NCBI RefSeq assembly: GCF_021650705.1 | Contig: NZ_CP087138.1 | Coordinates: 1,550,001-1,614,000 of the forward strand | From: Pseudomonas sp. KNUC1026 | GTDB lineage: Bacteria; Pseudomonadota; Gammaproteobacteria; Pseudomonadales; Pseudomonadaceae | Length of the DNA: 64,000 nucleotides | Direction: 5' to 3' | Shown here: in pieces, positions 55,481 to 64,000 of the stretch | Layout: every line of letters starts with the position of its first letter | How positions within the stretch are numbered: the first letter of the stretch is position 1 | Position numbers and translations under genes: made by a program | Notes under the pieces: generated by a model | Told to the model about the DNA's origin: nothing | What the model saw: the letters and a program-made list of their open reading frames with translations, nothing else | The model's database searches: none

Positions 55481-58068
55481 ATGAACACCGACCACCGCAA
55501 ACCCCTGCCAGGCACCCACCTGGACTACTTCGATGCCCGCAGCGCGGTCGAGGCCATCGCGCCCGGCGCGTGGGCCGGCCTGCCCTATACCTCGCGCGTG
55601 CTGGCCGAAAACCTCACCCGCCGCTGCGAGCCCGAACACCTCGACGCCTCGCTGTCGCAACTGATCGAGCGCAAGCGCGACCTCGATTTCCCGTGGTACC
55701 CGGCGCGGGTGGTGTGCCACGACATCCTCGGCCAGACCGCCCTGGTCGACCTCGCCGGCCTGCGCGACGCCATCGCCGAGCGTGGCGGCGACCCGACCAA
55801 GGTCAACCCGGTGGTGCCGGTGCAACTGATCGTCGACCATTCGCTGGCGGTGGAGTGCGGCGGCTACGACCCGGATGCCTTCGCCAAGAACCGCGCCATC
55901 GAAGATCGCCGCAATGAAGACCGTTTCCACTTCATCGACTGGACCAAGCTTGCCTTCGAGAACGTCGAAGTGATCCCGCCGGGCAACGGCATCATGCACC
56001 AGATCAACCTGGAGAAAATGTCGCCGGTGGTGCAGGTGCAGCAGGGAGTGGCGTTCCCCGACACGCTGGTAGGCACCGACAGCCATACCCCCCACGTCGA
56101 CGCCCTGGGCGTGATCGCCATCGGCGTCGGCGGCCTGGAAGCGGAGAACGTAATGCTTGGCCGCGCGTCGTGGATGCGCCTGCCGGACATCGTCGGTGTT
56201 GCCTTGAGCGGCCGCCGCCAGCCGGGCATTACCGCCACCGATATCGTGCTCGCCCTCACCGAATTCCTGCGCCAGCAGAAGGTGGTGGGCGCGTACCTGG
56301 AGTTCTACGGCGAAGGCGCGCGCAGCCTCACCCTGGGCGACCGCGCGACCATTTCCAACATGGCCCCCGAATACGGCGCCACCGCCGCCATGTTCGCCAT
56401 CGACGAGCAGACCCTGGCCTATCTGCGCCTCACCGGCCGCGAGGAACAGCAGGTGCAATTGGTGGAAACCTACGCGCGCCAGGCGGGCCTGTGGGCCGAC
56501 GGCCTCGCCCAGGTGCAGTACGAGCGGGTGCTGGCCTTCGACCTGTCGAGTGTGGAACGCAACATGGCCGGGCCCTCCAACCCCCATGCCCGGCTCGCCA
56601 CCCGCGAGCTGGCCGCCCGTGGCATCGCTGCGCCCTGGGAACAGGTGCCGGGGCAATTGCCCGACGGTGCCGTGATCATCGCCGCCATCACCAGCTGCAC
56701 CAACACCAGCAACCCGCGCAACGTCATTGCCGCCGGCCTGCTGGCACGCAATGCCAACCGCCTAGGGCTGGCGCGCAAACCCTGGGTCAAGAGCTCACTG
56801 GCACCGGGGTCCAAAACCGTGGCGCTTTATCTGGACGAAGCCGGCCTGACGGCGGAACTGGAACAGCTCGGCTTCGGCGTAGTGGCCTTTGCCTGCACCA
56901 CCTGCAACGGCATGTCGGGGGCGCTGGAGCCTGCCATCGAGCGCGAGATCATCGAGCGCGACCTCTACGCCACGGCGGTGCTCTCCGGCAACCGCAACTT
57001 CGACGGGCGCATTCATCCGTATGCGCGCCAGGCGTTTCTGGCTTCCCCACCGTTGGTGGTGGCCTACGCCATCGCTGGCACCATCCGTTTCGACATCGAG
57101 AACGATGTGCTGGGCGTGGTCGATGGCCGCGAGATTCGCCTGCGCGACCTGTGGCCCAGCGACGAGGAAATCGACGCAGTGGTGCAGGCGGCAGTGCGCC
57201 CGAACAGTTTCGGCAGGTCTACATTCCGATGTTCGCGGTGGACGAGCACCGCGGCCCAGCGGTGGCGCCCCTGTACCAATGGCGCCCGCAGAGCACCTAC
57301 ATCCGCCGCCCGCCCTATTGGGAAGGGGCGTTGGCCGGCGAGCGCACACTGACCGGCATGCGCCCGCTGGCAGTGTTGCCCGACAACATCACCACCGATC
57401 ACCTGTCGCCGTCCAACGCCATTCTGGCCAGCAGCGCTGCGGGCGAATACCTGACGAAAATGGGCCTGCCCGAGGAAGACTTCAACTCCTACGCCACCCA
57501 CCGCGGCGACCACCTCACCGCCCAGCGCGCCACCTTCGCCAACCCCAAGCTGGTCAACGAAATGGCGGTGGTCGATGGCAAGGTCAAGCAGGGTTCGCTG
57601 GCGCGGGTCGAGCCTGAGGGCCAGGTGATGCGCATGTGGGAAGCGATCGAAACCTACATGCAGCGCCAGCAGCCACTGATCATCATCGCCGGCGCCGACT
57701 ACGGCCAAGGCTCGTCTCGCGACTGGGCGGCCAAGGGCGTACGGCTGGCCGGCGTGCAGGCCATCGCCGCCGAGGGCTTCGAACGCATCCACCGCACCAA
57801 CCTGATCGGCATGGGCGTGCTGCCGCTGGAGTTCCAGCCAGGCACCGACCGCCATACGCTGGGCATCGATGGCACCGAGCTGTACGACGTGATCGGCCAG
57901 CGCACGCCGCGCGCCACGCTGACGCTAGTGATCCACCGGCGCAGCGGCGAGCGGCTCGACGTGCCGGTCACCTGCCGGCTCGACACCGCCGAGGAGGTGT
58001 CGATCTACGAAGCGGGCGGGGTCCTGCAGCGCTTCGCCCAGGACTTTCTCGAAGCCACCCCGGCCTGA
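55481..58068 (+). CDS. acnD: Fe-S 2-methylcitrate dehydratase (AcnD type, frameshifted)
   Basis: Aconitase-fold enzyme that dehydrates 2-methylcitrate to 2-methyl-trans-aconitate, the PrpD-independent route. Cluster cysteines are in SCTNTSNP and FACTTCNGMSG. The swivel domain has ADYGQGSSRDWAAKGVRL. One G is missing near 57200 (VRPEQFRQVYIPMF); corrected length is 862 residues, as for AcnD. Followed 17 bases later by prpF, its obligate partner. Confidence 0.93.
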
Positions 58069-58085
58069 GCCACAGGACTATCGCC

Positions 58086-59269
58086 ATGGCATTCGCAGCA
58101 CAGATCAGGATCCCCGCCACCTACATGCGTGGCGGTACCAGCAAGGGCGTGTTCTTCGTCAACGAGCAACTGCCGGCAGCCGCGCAAGTGCCGGGCCCGG
58201 CCCGGGACGCGCTACTGCTTCGGGTGATCGGCAGCCCCGACCCCTACGGCAAGCACACCGACGGCATGGGCGGGGCTACCTCCAGCACCAGCAAGGTGGT
58301 GATCATCAGCCCCAGCCGACGCGAAGGGCACGACGTCGACTACCTGTTCGGCCAGGTCTCCATCGACAGCGCTTTCGTCGACTGGTCGGGCAACTGCGGC
58401 AACCTGTCCGCTGCGGTCGGGCCGTTCGCCATCGCGCAGGGGCTGCTGAACAACGTGCCCGCTGACGGTTCGGCCACGGTGCGCATCTGGCAAGCCAATA
58501 TCGGCAAGACCATCCTCGCGCAGGTGCCGATGCACGCCGGGCAGGTTCAGGAAACCGGGGATTTCGAGCTCGACGGCGTAACCTTCCCCGCAGCCGAGGT
58601 GCCGCTTACCTTCGTCGACCCGGCCGCCGAAGAGGAGGGCGGTGCGGGCGCGATGTTCCCCACCGGCCAGCTCATCGACGACCTCGACGTGCCGGGCCTG
58701 GGCACGCTGCGCGCCACGCTGATCAACGCGGGTATCCCGACCATCTTCGTCCAGGCCCAGGCATTGGGTTACCAGGGCACCGAGTTGCAAGGGGCGATCA
58801 ACGACAACCCTGACGCGCTGGCGATGTTCGAGCGCATCCGCGCCCACGGTGCGCTGCGCATGGGCCTGATCGAGCGCCTGGAAGACGCCGCCAGGCGCCA
58901 GCACACGCCCAAGGTGGCGTTCGTCGCGCCGCCTGCGGCCTACACCGCCAGCAGCGGCAAAGCCGTGCAGGTTGAGTCGATCGACCTGCTGGTGCGGGCG
59001 ATGTCCATGGGCAAGCTGCACCACGCGATGATGGGCACCGCAGCGGTCGCCATCGGCACGGCGGCGGCGATCCCCGGCACATTGGTGAACCTGGCGGCCG
59101 GCGGCGGCGAGCGTTCCAGCGTGTGTTTCGGCCACCCTTCGGGCACCTTGCGCGTGGGCGCGCGGGCGCGTTGCGAAGGGGGCAATGGCAGGTGCTGGAA
59201 GCCAGCATGAGCCGCAGCGCACGGGTGCTGATGGAGGGTTGGGTCAGGGTGCCACCAGTATTCGACTAA
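58086..59269 (+). CDS. prpF: 2-methylaconitate cis-trans isomerase (frameshifted)
   Basis: Isomerises the AcnD product so an aconitase can use it. Diaminopimelate-epimerase-like fold with YMRGGTSKGVFF, the catalytic-region cysteine in WSGNCGNLSAAVGP, and LINAGIPTIFV. One base is missing near 59181. The corrected tail runs QWQVLEASMSRSARVLMEGW to the TAA at 59267-59269, 394 residues. No prpD follows in this window. Confidence 0.92.
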
Positions 59270-59345
59270 GGTCGTCTGTCGCTTCGCCGTACTGCGCCTA
59301 AAGTGGAGCAAGGTCCAATCAAACCGTGCTGCGGAGACAAAAACA

Positions 59346-59657
59346 ATGAACGACAGCATCTACCTGGCCATCCAGGATAACCCTCGCTTCAAGGAACTGG
59401 TGGCCAAGCGCGAGCGCTTTGCCTGGGTTCTGTCGCTGGTCATGCTCGGGCTGTATTCAGCCTTCATCCTGTTGATCGCCTATGGGCCGCAAGTGCTGGG
59501 CGCCAAGCTCAGCCCTGGCTCGTCGATCACCTGGGGGATTCCGTTGGGCGTGGGGCTGATCATCTCGGCCTTCGTGCTCACCGCCATCTACGTGCGCCGC
59601 GCCAATGGCGAGTTCGACGCCCTGAACCAGGCCATCCTCAAGGAGGTGCAAGCATGA
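59346..59657 (+). CDS. DUF485 membrane protein (YjcH-like)
   Basis: The protein has 103 residues with two membrane helices ([23 protein letters not shown] and [23 protein letters not shown]). It overlaps actP by four bases (ATGA). DUF485 proteins nearly always accompany ActP-type acetate symporters and may help their assembly. Confidence 0.92.
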   Translation: MNDSIYLAIQDNPRFKELVAKRERFAWVLSLVMLGLYSAFILLIAYGPQVLGAKLSPGSSITWGIPLGVGLIISAFVLTAIYVRRANGEFDALNQAILKEVQA

Positions 59658-61312
59658 TGCGCCGCCTTCTCGCCGCCACCGCGCTGGTGGCCGCTTCACC
59701 CCTGGCGATGGCCGCCGATGCGTTGACCGGCAACGTGCAGAAGCAGCCTCTGAACGTTGCGGCCATCGGGATGTTCGTGGCCTTCGTGCTGTTTACCCTG
59801 GGCATCACCTACTGGGCTTCCAAACGCAACCGCTCGGCCTCGGACTACTACGCCGCCGGTGGGCGCATCACGGGCTTTCAGAACGGCCTGGCGATCGCCG
59901 GCGACTACATGTCGGCGGCCTCGTTCCTGGGCATCTCCGCGCTGGTGTACGCCTCCGGCTATGACGGCCTGATCTACTCGATCGGCTTCCTGGTGGGCTG
60001 GCCGATCATCCTGTTCCTGATCGCCGAACGCCTGCGCAACCTGGGCAAATACACCTTCGCGGATGTGGCCTCCTATCGGCTCAAACAGAAGGAAATCCGC
60101 ACGCTGTCGGCCTGCGGCTCGCTGGTGGTGGTGGCCTTCTACCTGATCGCGCAGATGGTCGGCGCCGGCAAGCTGATCCAGCTACTGTTCGGCCTGGACT
60201 ACACCGTCGCGGTGGTACTGGTGGGCATCCTGATGTGCCTGTACGTGCTGTTCGGGGGCATGCTCGCCACCACCTGGGTGCAGATCATCAAGGCGGTGTT
60301 GCTGCTCTCGGGCGCCTCGTTCATGGCGCTGATGGTGATGAAATCGGTGAATTTCGATTTCAACCAGCTGTTCGCCGAAGCGATCAAGGTTCACCCCAAA
60401 GGTGAGGCGATCATGAGCCCGGGCGGGCTGGTGAAAGACCCGATCTCGGCCTTCTCCCTGGGCCTGGCGCTGATGTTCGGCACCGCTGGCCTGCCGCACA
60501 TCCTGATGCGCTTCTTCACCGTGAGCGACGCCAAGGAAGCGCGCAAGAGCGTGCTCTACGCAACCGGCTTCATCGGCTACTTCGACATCCTGACCTTCAT
60601 CATCGGCTTTGGCGCAATCCTGCTGGTCAGCACCAATCCGGCGTTCAAGGACGCAGCAGGCGCTCTGCTCGGTGGCAACAATATGGCGGCCATTCACCTG
60701 GCCAACGCGGTCGGCGGCAGCGTGTTCCTTGGCTTCATCTCGGCGGTGGCGTTCGCCACCATCCTGGCGGTGGTTGCAGGCCTGACCCTGGCCGGCGCCT
60801 CGGCGGTGTCCCATGACCTGTATGCCAGCGTGATCAAGAAGGGCAAGGCCAACGAGAAGGACGAGATCCGCGTTTCGAAGATGACCACTGTGGCTCTGGG
60901 CGTCGTTGCCATCGTGCTCGGCATCCTGTTCGAGAAACAGAACATCGCCTTCATGGTGGGCCTGGCGTTCTCCATCGCGGCCAGCTGCAACTTCCCGGTG
61001 CTGCTGCTCTCGATGTACTGGAAGCGCCTGACCACTCGCGGTGCGATGATCGGCGGCTGGCTGGGCCTGATCACGGCGGTGGTGCTGATGATCCTGGGCC
61101 CGACCATCTGGGTACAGATCATGGGCCACGAGAAGCCGATCTACCCGTACGAGTACCCTGCACTGTTCTCGATGCTGGCGGCGTTCGTGGGCATCTGGTT
61201 CTTCTCGATCACCGACAAATCTGCAGCGGCCGATGAAGAGCGTGCGCGCTTCGCGGCTCAGTTCGTGCGCTCGCAGACGGGCCTGGGTGCCAGCGGGGCG
61301 GTGTCGCACTGA
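59654..61312 (+). CDS. actP: Cation/acetate symporter
   Basis: Sodium:solute symporter family, 552 residues, with a signal-like first segment and about thirteen helices. Seen: [63 protein letters not shown] and [11 protein letters not shown]. It imports acetate and often propionate; the position after the prp operon fits propionate use. Intact. A strong terminator follows. Confidence 0.94.
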   Translation: MMRRLLAATALVAASPLAMAADALTGNVQKQPLNVAAIGMFVAFVLFTLGITYWASKRNRSASDYYAAGGRITGFQNGLAIAGDYMSAASFLGISALVYASGYDGLIYSIGFLVGWPIILFLIAERLRNLGKYTFADVASYRLKQKEIRTLSACGSLVVVAFYLIAQMVGAGKLIQLLFGLDYTVAVVLVGILMCLYVLFGGMLATTWVQIIKAVLLLSGASFMALMVMKSVNFDFNQLFAEAIKVHPKGEAIMSPGGLVKDPISAFSLGLALMFGTAGLPHILMRFFTVSDAKEARKSVLYATGFIGYFDILTFIIGFGAILLVSTNPAFKDAAGALLGGNNMAAIHLANAVGGSVFLGFISAVAFATILAVVAGLTLAGASAVSHDLYASVIKKGKANEKDEIRVSKMTTVALGVVAIVLGILFEKQNIAFMVGLAFSIAASCNFPVLLLSMYWKRLTTRGAMIGGWLGLITAVVLMILGPTIWVQIMGHEKPIYPYEYPALFSMLAAFVGIWFFSITDKSAAADEERARFAAQFVRSQTGLGASGAVSH

Positions 61313-61327
61313 CAATCTCTGGGCAAT

Positions 61328-61357
61328 AAAAACGCCGGGCAATTGCCCGGCGTTTTT
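61328..61357. terminator. Bidirectional terminator between actP and DUF3309 gene
   Basis: AAAAACGCCGGGC and GCCCGGCGTTTTT form a near-perfect palindrome around AATT. It has a U tract in both directions and lies between convergent genes. Confidence 0.88.
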
Positions 61358-61370
61358 CGTTGTTTCGGGC

Positions 61371-61523
61371 TTAGATCCTGCCCAGCAACAGCAACACCAG
61401 CAGTACGACGAGAATCACGCCGACGATACCGGACGGGCCATAACCCCAGCTGCGGGAGTGCGGGAACACCGGCAGGCCGCCGACCAGCATGAGAATCAAG
61501 ATGATGACCAGGATTGTGACCAT
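61371..61523 (-). CDS. DUF3309 small membrane protein
   Basis: The protein has 50 residues: an N-terminal helix [20 protein letters not shown], a short [10 protein letters not shown] loop, and a C-terminal helix [21 protein letters not shown] precedes the ATG. The pattern fits DUF3309. Function is unknown. Too short for many gene finders. Confidence 0.85.
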   Translation of the reverse strand: MVTILVIILILMLVGGLPVFPHSRSWGYGPSGIVGVILVVLLVLLLLGRI

Positions 61524-61591
61524 GGTTGCTTTCCTTGTAGGGCTGTATTTTTGGCACGTTATGCAACCGCGCCTATCAACTCCGACTCAAG

Positions 61592-61647
61592 GCGCGCTGA
61601 AAAAGTTTGAAAAACTTATTAGTGCGCATGCTGTTTTTTCAGCGCGC
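61592..61647. repeat. Perfect 13-base inverted repeat with inner hairpin
   Basis: GCGCGCTGAAAAA (61592-61604) and TTTTTCAGCGCGC (61635-61647) are exact reverse complements, with 30 bases between. That loop includes AAGTTT-N2-AAAACTT. It sits between the divergent DUF3309 and ynfA genes. It could be a control element or a mobile-element remnant; the U tracts lie inside the stem, so it is not a standard terminator. Confidence 0.7.
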
Positions 61648-61687
61648 TGTTTATGCTTGGCGTTTTTTACAGAGAAGGCGTGCCCGG

Positions 61688-62020
61688 ATGTTGAATTACT
61701 TGTGGTTTCTACTTGCGGCGGTATTCGAAATCGCCGGATGTTACGGCTTCTACATGTGGCTGCGGCTGGGCAAGAGTGCGCTGTGGGCGGCACTGGGCAT
61801 GCTCAGCCTCGCCTGCTTTGCTTTGTTGCTGACGCGCGTAGAGGCGGCTTATGCGGGGCGTGCCTATGCGGCGTATGGCGGCATCTACATCGCCACGTCG
61901 ATCGCCTGGCTGGCGCTGATCGAGCGGGCCAGGCCGTTGGCGACCGACTGGTTCGGCGCAGCTTTGTGCATCGTGGGTGCAGGCGTTGTGCTCTGGGGGC
62001 CGCGTTTGAATGGCAGCTGA
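61688..62020 (+). CDS. YnfA family (UPF0060) membrane protein
   Basis: The protein has 110 residues with four membrane helices of about 20 residues each, as in small multidrug-resistance-like carriers. Family signatures: [39 protein letters not shown] and [23 protein letters not shown] 61688 is used; an upstream in-frame extension is unlikely. A role in export is inferred from family structure. Confidence 0.88.
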   Translation: MLNYLWFLLAAVFEIAGCYGFYMWLRLGKSALWAALGMLSLACFALLLTRVEAAYAGRAYAAYGGIYIATSIAWLALIERARPLATDWFGAALCIVGAGVVLWGPRLNGS

Positions 62021-62139
62021 GGCAGGGTTACCACTTTTGTGTAGGAAAATTCCGCTTTATTGCACGTCGGTTGAATCAGCGTTCTGATTTGCCTGACCCT
62101 TGGCCTCCGCGCTGTGCGGCAATCAAGGGGGAGCGCAGA

Positions 62140-62340
62140 ATGTTGATACTGACACGGGAAATCGGAGAGCAGCTGGTGATTGGAGACGGGGAGGTCACCG
62201 TCACTGTCATGGAGATCACCGGCAATCAGATACGGCTCGGCATCGTGGCGCCCAGGGATGTGGCGGTGAACCGGCAGGAAATTCACGACCGGATGAAAGC
62301 GTCGGGCGAGCCTGCCAGGCCCGCCCGGCGGTTGCGCTGA
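62140..62340 (+). CDS. CsrA/RsmA family RNA-binding regulator (paralogue)
   Basis: The protein has 66 residues beginning [17 protein letters not shown]. It binds GGA motifs in messengers and alters translation. The key residues Leu4 and the Arg of the VAVNRQEI segment (Arg44 equivalent) are kept. It differs from typical RsmA/RsmE in [13 protein letters not shown] and its Arg/Pro-rich tail, so it is probably an extra family member. AAGGGGGAG lies before the ATG; the gene stands alone. Confidence 0.9.
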   Translation: MLILTREIGEQLVIGDGEVTVTVMEITGNQIRLGIVAPRDVAVNRQEIHDRMKASGEPARPARRLR

Positions 62341-62904
62341 TCAGGCGTTTTCCAGCGCCTTGGCAATGGCCTCGTTGAAGGCCGGGATGTCATCGGGGGT
62401 GCGCGAGGTGATCAGCGTCCAGCCATTGGCACCACATTCCTTCACCTCTTGATCGACCCAGCCGGCCGCGCCTGCGTTTTTCAGGTCGGTACTGACGCTT
62501 GGGTAGGAGGTCAGGGTTTTGCCCTTGACCACACCGGCATCGATCAGCAGCCATGGCCCGTGGCAGATGGCGGCGACGGTTTTGCCGGCGTCGGCGAATT
62601 CCTTGACCAGCCGCTGGGCGTCCTTGTCCTGGCGCAAGGTATCGGCGTTTACCGTGCCGCCCGGAATCACCAGCAGGTGGAAGTCGCTGGCTTTGGCGTC
62701 GGCAAGTTTCTGGTTGGAACGCACGGTGGTGTCTTTCTCGGTATCGCCCACGAAGGTCTGTGTGGTGCCGCCTTCGACCGAAGCATGCACCACCTCGGCG
62801 CCCAGCCCCTGCAATGCCTGCACCGGCTTGACCAGTTCGTCGCGCTCGATACCGGTGTTGGCGGTAATGACCAGCACACGTTTGCCCTGCAATTGGTTGC
62901 TCAT
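62341..62904 (-). CDS. DJ-1/PfpI family protein (type 1 glutamine amidotransferase-like)
   Basis: The protein has 187 residues. The nucleophile elbow is AICHGPW with Cys near residue 116. FHLLVIPGGTVNADTLRQD is the conserved strand-loop. Relatives (PfpI, YhbO/YajL) are stress proteins with glyoxalase or deglycase-type activity, still debated. Its stop abuts the csrA stop (convergent, no gap). Confidence 0.9.
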   Translation of the reverse strand: MSNQLQGKRVLVITANTGIERDELVKPVQALQGLGAEVVHASVEGGTTQTFVGDTEKDTTVRSNQKLADAKASDFHLLVIPGGTVNADTLRQDKDAQRLVKEFADAGKTVAAICHGPWLLIDAGVVKGKTLTSYPSVSTDLKNAGAAGWVDQEVKECGANGWTLITSRTPDDIPAFNEAIAKALENA

Positions 62905-63000
62905 CTCGGCTTTGCTCCATCAGATTGGGTTAGCTGTGGAGGGGCCGTGGCTGGTTAGGGTTCAATCGGTGTGCTGATCCGTTTCTCCAACGGTTGCGCC

Positions 63001-63378
63001 TTAACTCAGCCGCTGTACCAGTGCAAAGCCTGCGATGGTCATCACCACCGAGCCGACCACGTGCACCAGCGCCGTGGCCAGAGCCCAGCCGTAGCGGCCT
63101 TGCTGCAGCATGGCTACCACCTCGGCGGAAAAGGTGGAGAAGGTGGTGAGGCCGCCGCAGAAGCCAGTGGTGATGAGTAGGCGCCAGGCCGGGTCGAGGT
63201 TGGGGTAGCGGGTAAAGAACGCCATGGCCCCGCCGATGATGAAACCGCCGATGAGGTTGACGAACAACGTACCCATCGGCAGGTAGGGGAACAACCCGTT
63301 GAAACGCAGCCCCATGACCCAGCGCAGTACACAACCGGCCGAGCCGCCGATGATGACGGCCAATAACGAGCTGTACAT
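63001..63378 (-). CDS. crcB: Fluoride channel CrcB/Fluc
   Basis: The protein has 125 residues with four membrane helices. Motifs: GGSAGCVLRW, GTLFVNLIGGFIIGG and TGFCGGLTTFSTFSAE (the Phe/Thr pore track). It exports fluoride as a dual-topology dimer. I saw no fluoride riboswitch in its leader. It is divergent from crtZ. Confidence 0.93.
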   Translation of the reverse strand: MYSSLLAVIIGGSAGCVLRWVMGLRFNGLFPYLPMGTLFVNLIGGFIIGGAMAFFTRYPNLDPAWRLLITTGFCGGLTTFSTFSAEVVAMLQQGRYGWALATALVHVVGSVVMTIAGFALVQRLS

Positions 63379-63508
63379 GGTGCAGGCACTCCGAAATCAA
63401 ACAGCCATGCTACCGCCGGCGCCGGGCAGCCTTCAATCGAAGCTTCGCGCCGGGTGCCGGAACCGTTGGCACCGGTCATACTCCAACACTGCGCCCGGGG
63501 AGATCGCC

Positions 63509-64000
63509 ATGCTTGTGCTGTTCAATACATTGATCGTGCTGTTGACTGTTGCCGCCATGGAGGCCGTTGCGGTGCTTGCGCACAAGTACCTGATGCACGG
63601 CCCGGGCTGGGGTTGGCACCGCTCGCACCACGAGCCGCGCAACGGCTGGTTCGAAAAGAACGACCTGTACGCCGTGGTGTTCGCGGGCCTGGCCATCGTG
63701 CTGATCGCCTGGGGCACTTCCGGCGCCTGGCCGCTGCAATGGATCGGTGCGGGAATGACCGCTTACGGCGCACTCTATTTCATCGCCCACGACGGGCTGG
63801 TACACCAGCGCTGGCCGTTTCGCCATGTGCCTCGCAGCGGTTATCTCAAGCGCCTCTACCAGGCCCATCGCCTGCACCATGCGGTGAAAGGGCGGGAGAA
63901 TTGCGTGTCCTTCGGCTTTCTCTACGCGCCACCGTTGGCAAACCTGCGCGCCCAGTTGCGGGCGCTGCATGGCGGGCCGCTCAACGCGGACGTTGCCAAA
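63509..64000 (+). CDS. crtZ: Beta-carotene hydroxylase CrtZ, N-terminal 164 codons (cut by window edge)
   Basis: ATG 63509 with GGGGAG upstream; open to the last base. Diiron hydroxylase histidine clusters: HKYLMHG, HRSHHEP, HDGLVHQRWPF and HRLHHAVKG. Family length is about 175 residues, so only the tail is missing. Adds hydroxyl groups to beta-carotene rings to give zeaxanthin. It implies carotenoid genes beyond the window, an uncommon trait in Pseudomonas. Confidence 0.9.
   Translation, partial: MLVLFNTLIVLLTVAAMEAVAVLAHKYLMHGPGWGWHRSHHEPRNGWFEKNDLYAVVFAGLAIVLIAWGTSGAWPLQWIGAGMTAYGALYFIAHDGLVHQRWPFRHVPRSGYLKRLYQAHRLHHAVKGRENCVSFGFLYAPPLANLRAQLRALHGGPLNADVAK

Noticed and set aside
63379..63508. 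Fluoride riboswitch upstream of crcB
   Set aside because: The conserved core was looked for in the leader and not found; only a GC-rich imperfect hairpin is present.
1..64000. CRISPR array, tRNA, rRNA, integrase or attachment sites
   Set aside because: No regularly spaced identical repeats, cloverleaf-like sequence or recombinase gene was seen. The repeats present are REP-type or short tandem units.

Overview
The window is GC-rich, densely coded chromosome from a Pseudomonas of the P. putida type. Supporting signs are the aroC-MFS-mtnBDC block, DUF3509 and DUF6231 proteins, the PhaJ1/FadD1 pair, the prpBC-acnD-prpF operon with a GntR regulator, and the short GTGGGAGGCCGG-type REP hairpins. 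A partial crtZ (carotenoid hydroxylase) at the right edge suggests a yellow-pigmented relative (P. fulva/parafulva type); that is inference. No tRNA, rRNA, CRISPR array, prophage or transposase was found.

Layout. 1-7.5 kb: chorismate synthase (aroC), an MFS carrier, the methionine-salvage genes mtnB-mtnD-mtnC, and small conserved proteins. 7.6-13.2 kb: an LtaS-like phosphotransferase, two SEC-C proteins, an LEA-type lipoprotein, DUF6231 and an OmpA-like lipoprotein. 13.3-21 kb: dinG, a serine hydrolase, a second OmpA-like lipoprotein, pdxH, a glycine-zipper lipoprotein, and nhaA with a structured leader that covers its ribosome-binding site. 20.4-28.2 kb: phaJ1, fadD1, hrpA and a FabH-like synthase. 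28.2-35 kb: an XRE-cupin regulator divergent from glnT-glxB-glxC-glxD-amtB, which looks like the synthesis half of the N-methylglutamate route for methylamine nitrogen. 35-39.8 kb: a luciferase-like monooxygenase, a chemoreceptor and an NCS1 permease, whose two control regions share a near-identical element. 39.8-44.7 kb: an EmrA/EmrB/NodT-type tripartite exporter and its divergent TetR/CecR regulator. 44.7-51.5 kb: a secreted CAP protein, an AraC-cupin pair, a pRiA4b ORF-3 protein, DUF1272, a TetR/O-methyltransferase pair and a large U32 (RlhA-like) protein. 51.6-61.3 kb: a class A beta-lactamase, the 2-methylcitrate operon (GntR, prpB, prpC, acnD, prpF) and the acetate uptake pair DUF485-actP. 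61.3-64 kb: DUF3309, YnfA, a CsrA paralogue, a PfpI-like protein, crcB and crtZ.

A dominant technical feature is about 40 one-base insertions or deletions that break otherwise well-conserved genes. They are most crowded between about 28 and 45 kb. Both gains and losses occur, often in short homopolymers, and several pairs compensate inside one gene. The simplest reading is sequencing or assembly error, not decay. Frameshifted genes are therefore given as one CDS spanning all frames, with the break sites named.

How the genes fit together: mtnBDC recycles methylthioadenosine sulfur; phaJ1, fadD1 and the FabH-like enzyme handle acyl chains; prpBC/acnD/prpF plus actP deal with short-chain acids; glnT-glxBCD-amtB, and possibly the monooxygenase-chemoreceptor-permease group beside it, look devoted to finding and assimilating small nitrogen compounds.
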